NCBI GenBank assembly: GCA_964419095.1
Contig: CAYQOG010000008.1
Location: 1-34,841, forward strand
Reading direction: 5' to 3'
Source of the DNA: JAKAVK01 sp964419095
GTDB taxonomy: Archaea > Micrarchaeota > Micrarchaeia > Micrarchaeales > CABMGC01
DNA length: 34,841 bases
How positions within the stretch are numbered: position 1 is the first letter of the stretch; every line of letters starts with the position of its first letter. The notes under the pieces are model-generated. The model saw only the letters and a program-made list of their open reading frames with translations, was not told where the DNA came from and made no database searches. Both the position numbers and the translations under genes were made by a program. Below are positions 15,035 through 23,188 of the stretch, piece after piece.

Positions 15035-15589
15035 ATGAGCGAGATTTACTTCATAACCTCTAACAAGGGCAAGCTCGCAGAGGTAAAGCAGATTCTCGGA
15101 ATGGAAATAAAGAGCAAAAGCCTTGAGATCGAGGAGATACAAGCGGTAGGCGCGAGTAAAGTCGCGGAGGACAAGGCAAGACGGGCTTACGCCATCCTGA
15201 AGAAACCAGTAATAGTCGAGGATACGGCATTATATCTCAAATCATTGAAGGGATTTCCCGGAGCTCTGATAAAGTTCATGGAGATGCATGTCGGCTATGC
15301 AGGAATATGCAGGACCTTGGATCCTTACAAGGATAGGAGCGCAACGGCAGAATCATGCATCGCATTTTATGATGGGAAAGAGCCGGAGATTTTCTCCGGG
15401 ACGATAAAAGGCACCATAGCGATGAAGCCGAAAGGCAGGGACGGATTCGGTTTCGACTGCGTTTTCATTCCCAGAGGTTATTCAAAGACCTTTGCGGAGA
15501 TGGGAACAGCTGAAAAGAACAGGATCTCGCACAGGAAGAAGGCGGTGCTCAAGCTGAAGAGATACCTGACGAAAAGGAAGAACGGCTGA
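15035..15589 (+). CDS. rdgB: non-canonical purine NTP pyrophosphatase (HAM1/RdgB family)
   Basis: This enzyme hydrolyses ITP, dITP and XTP to monophosphates and keeps deaminated purines out of nucleic acids. Family motifs are TSNKGKLAEV at residues 8-17, IVEDTALYL, KGFPGALIKF, and GRDGFGFDCVFIPRGYSKTFAEM (usually GxDGFGYDPiF). The base-binding SHRKKAV lies near the C-terminus. At 184 residues the length is normal. It follows ftsY by four bases and ends immediately beside the convergent ATPase gene, with no gap between the two stops. Confidence 0.93.
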   Translation: MSEIYFITSNKGKLAEVKQILGMEIKSKSLEIEEIQAVGASKVAEDKARRAYAILKKPVIVEDTALYLKSLKGFPGALIKFMEMHVGYAGICRTLDPYKDRSATAESCIAFYDGKEPEIFSGTIKGTIAMKPKGRDGFGFDCVFIPRGYSKTFAEMGTAEKNRISHRKKAVLKLKRYLTKRKNG

Positions 15590-16903
15590 TCACTCCAGCG
15601 CTCCGAGGTTCTGCAGTCCCAATTTTGTCAGCGCCTTGGGCTGGTTGTCGTAGTATTCCCTGCAGAATTCGTTTATTCCTGGGAGGTCCCTTATTCCCAT
15701 GGCATTGAGCTTCTCAAGCACGTGCGCCCTTCTCTTCTCCTCGAGTATTATCTCCGTGGGAGGATATCCTGTCAGCTTTGAGAGCGCGTCCCTGTAGGTT
15801 ATGCTTGGAAGTATGTCCGAACCAGTATTGCTCTTGTAGTCGTAAGTGAAGAGGTCTGACAGTAGCACCTGCGTTTCTATGCCTGATATCTCCGATACCT
15901 GGGTTATCTTTCTCCTGTACTTGTTCTGCATGCGTACCCTCGATACCACAATCAGCGCGTCTATAAGCGGGATTATGTCCTTGCTGACGTTCATAGGGTC
16001 ATGCTCGAGTCTCGTAACTATATCACGCGTCGTGCTCGCATGTATTGTGCACATGCAGACCTTGCCGATGTTCATGGCGGTCATCATGTCCACCGCTTCT
16101 GCTCCCCTCACCTCTCCTATGATTATTATGTCAGGTCGCATTCTCAGGGTGTTCTTGACCAATTCTTCCATGGTCATGTCAACGTTTGTTTCAAGCCTGA
16201 CGCAGTTGTCCTGTGTTTCCGTATTCAACTCGTAAGTATCCTCTATGACTGCGACTCTCTCTTCAGGCCTGAAGAAGCTGAACAGGGCATTGAGCAGGGT
16301 CGTCTTTCCAGCCGCAGGCATTCCTCCCAGGAGTATGTTCGCGGGCCTGATGCTCAATCCTTCCGAATACAGCCAGAGCCTTGCTGCCATGTTGTAGCTG
16401 AACTCTCCTGCGTTGACCAAGTCAATTACGCTGAGCGCCTTGTTCTTGAAATTCCTGATGGTTATGTCCTGGCCCATGGGCGTCTCGACTATGTTGGCTC
16501 TTGAGCCGTTGGGCAGGTGGACGTCGAATATGTTCCTGTTCGCAGCCGATCTCGTGTTGTACATCTTCATTCGAGCCACGAGAAGCGCAAGCTCCTTCTT
16601 GCTCGTGACCTTCTCACTGGCCTTCAGCTCTCCGGCATCGCTTGCATAGACGAACATGTTGGAGGTGTTGTTAACCATTATGTCTTCGATATTATCGTCA
16701 TTGAGATACTTGTCAACCGCGCCGAAGCTCTTTGCGTCCCTGAGTATCCTGTCAATCTCATCCTTCGTTGCCGTAGGGTGTATCGATTTAGTTATCCGCT
16801 CGAGATAGCTGTCGATCTCCCTCTGCGACGTCATGTTTGCGAGCTTGCCTTCCAGTGCGGTGAAAACGCTTAGCTCCAAGTCGTAGAACTCATCTTCCTT
16901 CAT
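15590..16903 (-). CDS. type II/IV secretion-type ATPase (VirB11/GspE/ArlI superfamily)
   Basis: Hexameric ATPases of this superfamily drive assembly of pili, archaella or secretion systems. The motifs are complete: Walker A in GGMPAAGKTTLL at 193-204, Asp box VIEDTYE at 219-225, Walker B in RPDIIIIGEVRGAEA at 256-270 and His box CTIHAST at 285-291. The N-terminal half (residues 1-150, with VNNTSNMFVY and PNGSRANIVETP) is the usual oligomerisation domain. It may work in a type IV pilus-like system, but no membrane platform protein, pilin or prepilin peptidase is encoded in this window. It stands alone on the minus strand, divergent from sdhA. Confidence 0.88.
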   Translation of the reverse strand: MKEDEFYDLELSVFTALEGKLANMTSQREIDSYLERITKSIHPTATKDEIDRILRDAKSFGAVDKYLNDDNIEDIMVNNTSNMFVYASDAGELKASEKVTSKKELALLVARMKMYNTRSAANRNIFDVHLPNGSRANIVETPMGQDITIRNFKNKALSVIDLVNAGEFSYNMAARLWLYSEGLSIRPANILLGGMPAAGKTTLLNALFSFFRPEERVAVIEDTYELNTETQDNCVRLETNVDMTMEELVKNTLRMRPDIIIIGEVRGAEAVDMMTAMNIGKVCMCTIHASTTRDIVTRLEHDPMNVSKDIIPLIDALIVVSRVRMQNKYRRKITQVSEISGIETQVLLSDLFTYDYKSNTGSDILPSITYRDALSKLTGYPPTEIILEEKRRAHVLEKLNAMGIRDLPGINEFCREYYDNQPKALTKLGLQNLGALE

Positions 16904-16933
16904 CGCTGCATCCCGAATATACTAACGTGACAA

Positions 16934-16943
16934 GGTTTAAAAA
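16934..16943 (+). promoter_or_regulatory. TATA-like element of the succinate dehydrogenase operon
   Basis: GTTTAAAAAG lies about 53 bases before the sdhA start in a 92-base divergent gap. A second AT stretch, TTTATATTTTT near 16961-16971, is an alternative. Confidence 0.4.
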
Positions 16944-16995
16944 GAGTGTGTCTCTCGCTTTTATATTTTTCTTACGATTGTTCTTGAGGGGTGCA

Positions 16996-18738
16996 ATGAA
17001 GGTACTTGACTTTGACGTTGTCGTGATCGGGAGCGGGATAGCTGGCATGACATCAGCGCTCCATTCCGAGCTAGCATCGCACGATTCATTGCGCATAGCT
17101 CTTGTATCAAAGATACACGCGATGAGAAGCCATTCCGTGGCTGCGGAAGGCGGCATATCGGGAGTGCTCTACCCTGATGCTAACAAAGATTCCACTGAAC
17201 TTCATGCATATGACACGATTAAGGGCTCGGATTACCTTGCCGACCAGGATGCCGTGGAGTTGCTGGTGGAGAATGCGCCCCATGAGATAAAGTTCTTCGA
17301 GCATCTTGGCGTCCCGTGGAACAGGAGCGAGAAAGGGATCATAAACGAACGTCCATTCGGCGGAATGAGCGTTCCAAGGACGGCCTTCGCCGCAGACAAG
17401 ACCGGATTCTTCATGATGCGCGCGCTCTATGACGAGATAACGTCGCATAAGAATGTCGAGGTATTCCACGAGCACGTGGTCACATCGCTGATAATGGAGA
17501 AGAACAGATTCCTTGGAATACACGTACTCGACCTTGCGACTTCCGAGTCCAAGCTCATCAGGGCAAACGCATGCGTCATTGCCACTGGAGGATTCTCAAG
17601 GATCTATGACTTCACGACAACATCCTATTCGAGCACTGGTGACGGCATAGCCCTGGCGTACCGCGCGGGTTTGCCGCTTAAGGACATGGAGTTCGTGCAG
17701 TTCCATCCGACCGCGCTTGTGCCCAGTGGCATATTGATATCTGAGGCCGCGCGCGGTGAGGGCGCATATCTCCTAAATGCGAATGGCGAGCGCTTCATGG
17801 AGCGCTATGCCAAGTCGAAGATGGAGCTTGCACCGCGCGACATAGTTTCCAGGGCGATAGTCACAGAGCTGGATGACGGGAGGGGATTTACTGACAAGCT
17901 TTCAGGCCAGAGATATGTGCACCTTGACCTTAGGCACCTTGACATGAAGTCGATCGACGAGAAATTGCCGATGATAAAGGATATTTCCAAGAAGATGCTG
18001 GGACTCGACCCTTCGAGGGAACCTCTTCCTGTGAGGCCTGCGGCGCATTTCACCATGGGCGGCATAAACACAAACATCCGCGGCAATGTAATGGCAGCAA
18101 ATTCAAAGATAGCCGAGGGGTTATGGGCTGCAGGAGAGTGTGCGTGCGTGAGTGTGCACGGAGCCAATAGACTTGGGAGCAACTCATTGAGCCAGTGCGC
18201 GGTCTGGGGGCGCATAGTCGGTTCTGCTGTAGCGAAGTATGTAATGCAGAATAAGCAGACACAATGGAGAAAGTTTGCGGAGGACAGGGCATGGGAGGAG
18301 AAGAGGCGCATAGACGAGATGCTCTCCGGAAATGGCGGCGAGGATCCTTATGCGCTGCTAAGGCAGATGCAGACAGTCATGGGAGACTATCTTTACGTTT
18401 ACAGGACAATGAAGGGGATGGCCCTCGCGAAGAAAAAGCTGAAGGTATTGTCGTCGAAATTCAATGATGTATACGTAAAGGACAGGAAGAGGATATACAA
18501 CACTAATTTAAAGGACGTTATCGAGATAGGAAGCATGCTCGAGCTTGCAAATGTCGTGGCGGAATGCGCTGCAAAGAGAACTGAGAGCAGAGGCGCACAC
18601 GCAGTGCGCGAATATCCGAAGAGGAACGACGCAAAATGGCTTAAGCATACTGTTGCTAGCAAAGGGATTCGTGGATGCAGCGTGGGCTATGCTCCTGTTA
18701 AGATAACTAAATGGAAACCAGAAGCAAGGGTCTATTGA
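16996..18738 (+). CDS. sdhA: succinate dehydrogenase/fumarate reductase flavoprotein subunit
   Basis: This subunit interconverts succinate and fumarate with covalently bound FAD. It shows the N-terminal FAD-binding GSGIAGMTSAL and RSHSVAAEGGISG, with the histidine that carries FAD. FHPTALVPSG and EAARGEGAYLLN contain active-site residues, and HFTMGGINTN and GANRLGSNSLSQC follow. The C-terminal helical domain has RTESRGAHAVREYPKRND. ATG 16996 is chosen because GAGGGGTG lies just before it; the frame is open further upstream but without family similarity. The length of 580 residues is normal. It is first in an operon with two membrane-anchor parts, the iron-sulfur subunit and an aspartase-like lyase. 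Direction of catalysis cannot be read from sequence. Confidence 0.95.
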   Translation: MKVLDFDVVVIGSGIAGMTSALHSELASHDSLRIALVSKIHAMRSHSVAAEGGISGVLYPDANKDSTELHAYDTIKGSDYLADQDAVELLVENAPHEIKFFEHLGVPWNRSEKGIINERPFGGMSVPRTAFAADKTGFFMMRALYDEITSHKNVEVFHEHVVTSLIMEKNRFLGIHVLDLATSESKLIRANACVIATGGFSRIYDFTTTSYSSTGDGIALAYRAGLPLKDMEFVQFHPTALVPSGILISEAARGEGAYLLNANGERFMERYAKSKMELAPRDIVSRAIVTELDDGRGFTDKLSGQRYVHLDLRHLDMKSIDEKLPMIKDISKKMLGLDPSREPLPVRPAAHFTMGGINTNIRGNVMAANSKIAEGLWAAGECACVSVHGANRLGSNSLSQCAVWGRIVGSAVAKYVMQNKQTQWRKFAEDRAWEEKRRIDEMLSGNGGEDPYALLRQMQTVMGDYLYVYRTMKGMALAKKKLKVLSSKFNDVYVKDRKRIYNTNLKDVIEIGSMLELANVVAECAAKRTESRGAHAVREYPKRNDAKWLKHTVASKGIRGCSVGYAPVKITKWKPEARVY

Positions 18739-19155
18739 ATGAAAGAGGCATATGACGTAAGGGGAAGGCAGTCGAACATACTCAGGCTGCTGGGATTCGA
18801 CATCGAAGCGTTTTCGCACATGCTGCTTTACAGGATATTGATATTTGCCTCCATAATAGTAGGGGGGACCATGCTTGCCACCATCCTGTTCTTCCCGCAG
18901 TACATTGGCGTGCCTTACATAGAGGCGCCGATACTGGTGATATGGATTCTCTTCACGATTCAGGTCTACGAGACTGCAAAGGCGGCAGTTCTGATATTCA
19001 GCAAGGGGCTCTCATCTCCGGATCTGAATCAGTCCTTTGTAAATTTCTCGATAAGGAACAAATCGTTCGCAGAAGTCTACAGAATATTCCCTTACGCGGT
19101 CTTGCTGCTCTGGATAATCGGATTCGTAGCACTCCTAGTAATGTGGTTTGCATGA
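18739..19155 (+). CDS. sdhC: succinate dehydrogenase membrane anchor subunit (SdhC-like)
   Basis: This protein of 138 residues has three predicted membrane helices at about 29-52, 60-85 and 117-137. Sequence similarity to known anchors is weak, so the call rests on position: it begins immediately after the sdhA stop and overlaps the next gene in ATGA. His27, just before the first helix, could be a haem ligand, which is only a guess. With the two helices fused to the iron-sulfur subunit downstream, the complex would have five membrane helices, as in single-anchor succinate dehydrogenases. The N-terminal 25 residues are charged and probably cytoplasmic. Confidence 0.7.
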   Translation: MKEAYDVRGRQSNILRLLGFDIEAFSHMLLYRILIFASIIVGGTMLATILFFPQYIGVPYIEAPILVIWILFTIQVYETAKAAVLIFSKGLSSPDLNQSFVNFSIRNKSFAEVYRIFPYAVLLLWIIGFVALLVMWFA

Positions 19156-20153
19156 GAGCCTCGCGATACATGATATTCCTCTATGCGGCGATGGTAGGTG
19201 TGCCCTTGCTCCTTTATCTCAGGCTGATAAGCTCAGCTTACGGCATGCGGCTCATAAGCACTCTCTTGCTCGCCCTCGCATCGTTCGGGCTTGTAGTCTT
19301 CGGGATCCTCGGATTCGCAGAGGTATTCGTGCATGGCAGGTACCGCGTAGAAGGTATAAGAATGCCCTTGCATCCTGCCTCGCTGATAGCGGCTTCGAAC
19401 AGGGAGACAGGGAGGAGGGAAAGCGCAGTGGTCAATTTCAGGGTGAATAGGTTCAATGAGGAGAAGAAGTCAATGGAGGAGAAGGTCTATCGCGTTGAGG
19501 CTGACAAGAATTCGACGGTCTTAGGAGCCCTTATAGGCATCAAGGAGGGAGAGGACCCCACCCTTTCAATAAGATACAGCTGCAGGATGGGAATATGCGG
19601 CTCCTGCGGCATGGTGGTGAATGGGAAGCCTTCCCTGGCATGCGAGACCAATGTCTTTGAGAGGATGCTGGACAAGGAGATAACAGTGGAGCCGATGTAC
19701 GGCCACCCTCTCCTGCGCGACCTGGTAACCGACTTCGACGATTTCTTTGAAAGGCATTTGTCGATCAAACCTGGACTTTACAGGCTTGACAAGAAAGAGA
19801 AGTATGCCGCGCATGAGCCATACAAGCAGAGTAGAGAAGACATAGACAAATTCCTGCCCTATTCATACTGCATAATGTGCGGACTCTGTCTTGATGCATG
19901 CCCGGTAGTGAATTCGAATCCCGATTTCATAGGACCGCAGGCGCTTTCACAAGTTTATAGGTATCACGCCGATTCACTGGATCAGAAAGGGGCAAAAAGG
20001 CTGCTCGAGGTGGACAAGCTCGACGGCGTCTGGGGATGCGAATTCGCAGGAGCGTGCTCCAAGGTATGTCCCAAAGGCGTTGACCCTGCAGGAGCTATAC
20101 AGCTCCTCAAGGGAGAGCTTATGAAAGGAATAGTCGATGATAAGGAGGGATGA
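19152..20153 (+). CDS. sdhB: fusion of a two-helix membrane anchor to the succinate dehydrogenase iron-sulfur subunit (SdhD-SdhB)
   Basis: The 333-residue frame is continuous. Residues 1-60 hold two membrane helices (about 6-24 and 34-56), followed by a basic linker and then a complete SdhB. The [2Fe-2S] centre is bound by Cys144, 149, 152 and 164 (CRMGICGSCG, then LAC). The two further centres use Cys240, 243, 246 and 250 (CIMCGLCLDACP) and Cys296, 302 and 306. Normal SdhB proteins are soluble and about 230-260 residues long. An in-frame GTG at codon 93, with GGAGGAGGG eight bases before it, could also start a free SdhB of about 241 residues (see the separate entry). The start ATG overlaps the SdhC stop in ATGA. 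SdhB passes electrons from the flavoprotein to quinone at the membrane. Confidence 0.9.
   Translation: MRASRYMIFLYAAMVGVPLLLYLRLISSAYGMRLISTLLLALASFGLVVFGILGFAEVFVHGRYRVEGIRMPLHPASLIAASNRETGRRESAVVNFRVNRFNEEKKSMEEKVYRVEADKNSTVLGALIGIKEGEDPTLSIRYSCRMGICGSCGMVVNGKPSLACETNVFERMLDKEITVEPMYGHPLLRDLVTDFDDFFERHLSIKPGLYRLDKKEKYAAHEPYKQSREDIDKFLPYSYCIMCGLCLDACPVVNSNPDFIGPQALSQVYRYHADSLDQKGAKRLLEVDKLDGVWGCEFAGACSKVCPKGVDPAGAIQLLKGELMKGIVDDKEG
19411..19430 (+). promoter_or_regulatory. internal ribosome-binding site and GTG within the SdhD-SdhB fusion
   Basis: GGAGGAGGG at 19411-19419 is followed eight bases later by GTG at 19428, in the same frame as the fusion. Translation from here would give VVNFRVNRF, which resembles the usual start of SdhB. 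It could allow both a fused and a free iron-sulfur subunit to be made. Confidence 0.45.
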
Positions 20154-20157
20154 GAGC

Positions 20158-21546
20158 ATGAGGTACAGGGTAGAGAGAGACTCGATAGGAAAGGTCATGG
20201 TCCCTGCAGATGCGTATTACGGATCTGATACCGCAAGGACTATGGAGAATTTCGACATATCGGGCATAAAGGTTCCACAGGAACTTATCGAGGCCTATCT
20301 GATACTCAAAAAGGCTGCAGCCAAGGCAAACATGGAGGCTGGAAAGCTCGACAGGAAGAGGGGCGACGCCATAGTCAAGGCTTGCAACTTGCTGCTTGAG
20401 GGAAAGCACGCAGACCAATTCCCTATAGACATATTCCAGGCAGGCGCAGGGACAAGCACGAACATGAATGTAAACGAGGTTGTTGCGAACCTTGCGATAG
20501 AAATTCTCCACGGAAAGAAAGGCAACTACAAAATGGTGCATCCTAACGACCACGTCAACATGTCCCAGTCGACAAATGATACCTATCCCTCGGCGTTGAA
20601 CATAGCATGCGCGATGGCGGTCACAAAGAAGATGCTTCCGAGGCTGAAGCACCTTGAGATATTGCTGTATGCAAAATCCCGGGAGTTCGATAAAATAGTC
20701 AAGGTAGGAAGAACGCACCTGCAGGACGCCGTGCCGATGACGCTTGGGGAAGAGTTCCTGGGGTATGCTGGATCGGTTGAAAAGGCTGCCGATCTGATTC
20801 AGGGTTCTGTCAAAGGGCTCATGGAGCTTCCTCTAGGCGGAACTGCAGTTGGAACAGGGGTCAATGCCAGCGCGGAGTACGTCAAGTATGCGATTGCAGA
20901 GCTTAATCACCTTACAGGCTTCGACTTCAGGTCTAGCAGGAACAAGTTCGCGGCCACGCAGAACAGGATAGAGGTGCTTGCACTTAACGATGCGCTGAAA
21001 GATGCAGCGGTTGTCCTGATGAAGATGGCCAATGACCTCAGGCTCCTTGCATCTGGGCCCAGGGCAGGCATGCACGAGATAATACTCCCTGCGATCATGC
21101 CGGGATCGTCGATAATGCCTGGTAAGATCAACCCGAGCATGGCCGAGATGCTCGGGATGGTATGCTTGCAGGTTATTGGGATGAACCGCGCCGTAACAGA
21201 GGCAACGGAGGAAGCGCAGCTGGAACTGAATGTCTTCACTCCAGTAATAGCGTATGACACGCTTTTCTCGATAGAGATACTCACAAACGCGGTGCATACT
21301 TTCTCGGAAAGATGCGTGCGCGGCATAAGGGCATCGAAGAAGGGGATACGGCACATGGTGGAGGATGATCTTTCAATAGCCACGGCATTGAATCCCTACA
21401 TAGGTTATGGAAGAGCGGCAGAGGTGGCGAAAAGGGCCTACAGGGAGGACAAAACTGTCAAGCAGATCTGCATCGAAATGAAAATACTTGACAGGAAGAC
21501 GCTTGACAGGGTCCTTGATCCCGCCAGGATGGCAAAAGGGAAGTAG
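20158..21546 (+). CDS. aspA: aspartate ammonia-lyase-like protein (aspartase/class II fumarase superfamily)
   Basis: Members either deaminate aspartate to fumarate or hydrate fumarate to malate. The signature GSSIMPGKINP lies at about residues 316-326. Several positions fit aspartases better than class II fumarases: YRVERDSIGKVMVPADAYYG at the N-terminus, QAGAGTSTNMN, HVNMSQSTND (Thr where fumarases have Ser), ASGPRAGMHEI, QLELNVFTPVIAY and the C-terminal ATALNPYIGY. Conserved HLQDAVPMTLGEEF is shared by both. ATG 20158 is chosen because AAGGAGGGA at 20142-20150 lies seven bases before it; ATG 20137 lies inside the upstream gene. Either activity would supply fumarate chemistry next to succinate dehydrogenase. 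The superfamily is certain; aspartase over fumarase is likely but not proven. Confidence 0.8.
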   Translation: MRYRVERDSIGKVMVPADAYYGSDTARTMENFDISGIKVPQELIEAYLILKKAAAKANMEAGKLDRKRGDAIVKACNLLLEGKHADQFPIDIFQAGAGTSTNMNVNEVVANLAIEILHGKKGNYKMVHPNDHVNMSQSTNDTYPSALNIACAMAVTKKMLPRLKHLEILLYAKSREFDKIVKVGRTHLQDAVPMTLGEEFLGYAGSVEKAADLIQGSVKGLMELPLGGTAVGTGVNASAEYVKYAIAELNHLTGFDFRSSRNKFAATQNRIEVLALNDALKDAAVVLMKMANDLRLLASGPRAGMHEIILPAIMPGSSIMPGKINPSMAEMLGMVCLQVIGMNRAVTEATEEAQLELNVFTPVIAYDTLFSIEILTNAVHTFSERCVRGIRASKKGIRHMVEDDLSIATALNPYIGYGRAAEVAKRAYREDKTVKQICIEMKILDRKTLDRVLDPARMAKGK

Positions 21547-21578
21547 AGCCATTGGCAATTGAGGAGCCATTTATCAAG

Positions 21579-21589
21579 ATTTATATACC
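21579..21589 (+). promoter_or_regulatory. TATA box of the L30e-S12-S7-EF-2 operon
   Basis: ATTTATATACC lies 86-96 bases before the L30e start. It would give a leader of about 60 bases, which has no clear ribosome-binding site and is pyrimidine-rich. Confidence 0.6.
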
Positions 21590-21674
21590 TTTTGCGTAGA
21601 TATTCTATTACTTAATAGGCTTATCTTTCAGTTTGAGTGCCTCGGCATTCTTCTTAACGGCCTAATCTGATACC

Positions 21675-21977
21675 ATGAGTGACCTCACCAACGACCTTAG
21701 GTTGGCTATTGACACGGGAAAGGTTAGCTTCGGCCACAGGAGCGTCATCAGGCAGATAAGCTCGAATGGCGCGCAGGCGGTTGTCGTGGCCGCAAAAGGC
21801 AAGAAGGAGATAGTCGACGACATAACGCATATGTGCAATGTGGCGGGAATGCGCGTGATAAAGTTCAATGGGAATTCCGTTGAGCTGGGAGCCGCATCGG
21901 GAAGGCCCTATTCAGTGAACTGCCTTGCGATACTCGAAGCAGGGAACTCAAAGATACTTAACGAGGAATATACTTAA
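21675..21977 (+). CDS. rpl30e: 50S ribosomal protein L30e
   Basis: This is a small protein of the L7Ae/L30e fold. It shows NDLRLAIDTGKVSFGHRSVIRQI, AQAVVVAAKG, VDDITHMCNVAGMRVIKFNGNSVELGAASGRPYSV and CLAILEAGNS, which match archaeal L30e throughout. The length of 100 residues is usual. The ATG lacks a clear ribosome-binding site. In many archaea L30e lies between RNA polymerase subunit genes and nusA-S12; here neither the polymerase genes nor nusA is present, and S12 follows after 11 bases. Confidence 0.94.
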   Translation: MSDLTNDLRLAIDTGKVSFGHRSVIRQISSNGAQAVVVAAKGKKEIVDDITHMCNVAGMRVIKFNGNSVELGAASGRPYSVNCLAILEAGNSKILNEEYT

Positions 21978-21988
21978 TCGGTGAATAT

Positions 21989-22417
21989 TTGCCAAAAGGA
22001 GAATTCGCAGCAAGGGAACTTGTAAAAAAGAGAAAGCAGCACCGGATGCTCAACAAGTGGTGGAAGAGGAAATACTTCAAGATCAAAAAACGGTACGATC
22101 CGGTCGGGACGGTGCCACGGGCAAAAGCGTTGGTGCTCCAGAAGTTCGTGCTCCAGCAGAAGCAACCCCACTCAGGACTCATAAAGTGCGTCAGAGTCCA
22201 GGTGGTGAAGAACGGCAAGATAGTAGGAGCATACGTGCCTTACGACGGATCCATCAACTTCATCGAGGAACACGACGAAGTCATGATCCAGGGCATGGGA
22301 GGATCGCAGAGAGGAGCCATGGGCTCGATTCCTGGGCTCAGGTTCAGGGTCGTGGCCGTGAACGGAGCGGACCTCTACGAAGTAGTGAAGGGAAGAAAGG
22401 AGAAACCTAAGAGATGA
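21989..22417 (+). CDS. rps12: 30S ribosomal protein S12, TTG start, with altered decoding-site loops
   Basis: S12 lines the decoding centre of the small subunit. The 142-residue protein fits archaeal S12 (GEFAARELVKKRKQHRM, CVRVQVVKNGKIVGAYVP, SINFIEEHDEVMIQGMGG, LYEVVKGRKEKPKR). The TTG start is supported by GGTGA at 21980-21984 and by the family start. Two normally invariant loops differ: PNSAxRK appears as PHSGLIK at residues 60-66, and MGDIPGV appears as MGSIPGL, with Ser113 where bacteria and archaea carry the conserved Asp. These loops touch the codon-anticodon helix and include known streptomycin-related positions. The frame is intact, so the changes are not due to a frameshift. Confidence 0.92.
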   Translation: MPKGEFAARELVKKRKQHRMLNKWWKRKYFKIKKRYDPVGTVPRAKALVLQKFVLQQKQPHSGLIKCVRVQVVKNGKIVGAYVPYDGSINFIEEHDEVMIQGMGGSQRGAMGSIPGLRFRVVAVNGADLYEVVKGRKEKPKR

Positions 22418-23184
22418 TTATTGTGGCTGAAGAGACAAACACACAGGAAGGCGTACACGAACCTAGGAAACGGAAGGCTCCAAGGACAGATGTTGCTTCA
22501 GCCGCAGAGACCCCAGGTACGGCGAGGGAGGAGCCTGCTGCAACTGCAAAGAAGCCGCAGGAGAAGCAGAGCGGCATGACCGAGATCCTTGTCTTCGGGA
22601 AGTACAACCCCAACGAAGTCGAGATAAGCGACGGAAGCATAGAGCAGTACGTAAACCTGAAATCTTACGTTTACCCTAACATCTACGGCAGGAGGAAGTT
22701 CCAGTCCTATTATGAATCGCACATAAGCATTGTCGAGAGGCTGATAAACAAGCTGATGCGCGGGGGAACGGGAAAGAAGGTCGGAGGAAAGGTAATTAGA
22801 ACAGAAGGGAGACTCCAGGGAAAGAAGGTAAAGGTCCTCCATGTAGTGGAGAAGTCATTCGCAATAGTCAACAAGCAGACGGGAAAGAACCCGCTGCAGG
22901 TACTCATCAACGCGCTCCAGAATTCCGCACCTATCGAGGACACCACGCGTGTCAGATACGGAGGGATAAGCTATAACGTCGCAGTTGGAATAAGCGCGCA
23001 GAGGAGGCTGAACGTAGCGCTGAAGAACATCGCTCTTGCCGCGCTGATAGGCGCATTCAAGAACAGGAGGTCGCTGTCCGAGGCGCTGGCAAACGAACTC
23101 ATACTTGCAGCCAATAACAGTCCTGAAAGCTACGCGATAAAGAAGAGGGTTGAAGGCGAACGCGTGGCGAAGAGGGCAAGGTGA
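22414..23184 (+). CDS. rps7: 30S ribosomal protein S7 with N-terminal extension
   Basis: The core from about residue 55 matches archaeal S7: ILVFGKYNPNEVEI, PNIYGRRKF, HISIVERLINKLMRGG, KNPLQVLINALQNSAPIEDTTRVRYGGISYNVAVGISAQRRLNVAL, and the C-terminal ELILAANNSPESYAIKKRVEGERVAKRAR. S7 nucleates the head of the small subunit. About 55 residues at the N-terminus are low-complexity (Ala, Glu, Pro, Lys, Thr) and extra to the family. ATG 22414 overlaps the S12 stop in ATGA; GTG 22423 is an alternative that removes three residues. Confidence 0.93.
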   Translation: MIIVAEETNTQEGVHEPRKRKAPRTDVASAAETPGTAREEPAATAKKPQEKQSGMTEILVFGKYNPNEVEISDGSIEQYVNLKSYVYPNIYGRRKFQSYYESHISIVERLINKLMRGGTGKKVGGKVIRTEGRLQGKKVKVLHVVEKSFAIVNKQTGKNPLQVLINALQNSAPIEDTTRVRYGGISYNVAVGISAQRRLNVALKNIALAALIGAFKNRRSLSEALANELILAANNSPESYAIKKRVEGERVAKRAR

Positions 23185-23188
23185 TCCC

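Noticed and set aside
18942..19151. Upstream extension of the SdhD-SdhB frame within sdhC
   Set aside because: It is out of frame with sdhC, has no membrane or SdhB features, and ATG 19152 overlaps the sdhC stop in the usual ATGA form.
19428..20153. Separate sdhB gene starting at GTG 19428 instead of a fusion
   Set aside because: No stop separates it from the anchor helices, so the fusion is the direct reading; the internal start is kept only as an additional possibility.
23150..23188. Upstream ATG for EF-2 inside the S7 gene
   Set aside because: The extra residues do not match EF-2, and TTG 23189 has a good ribosome-binding site and the family N-terminus.
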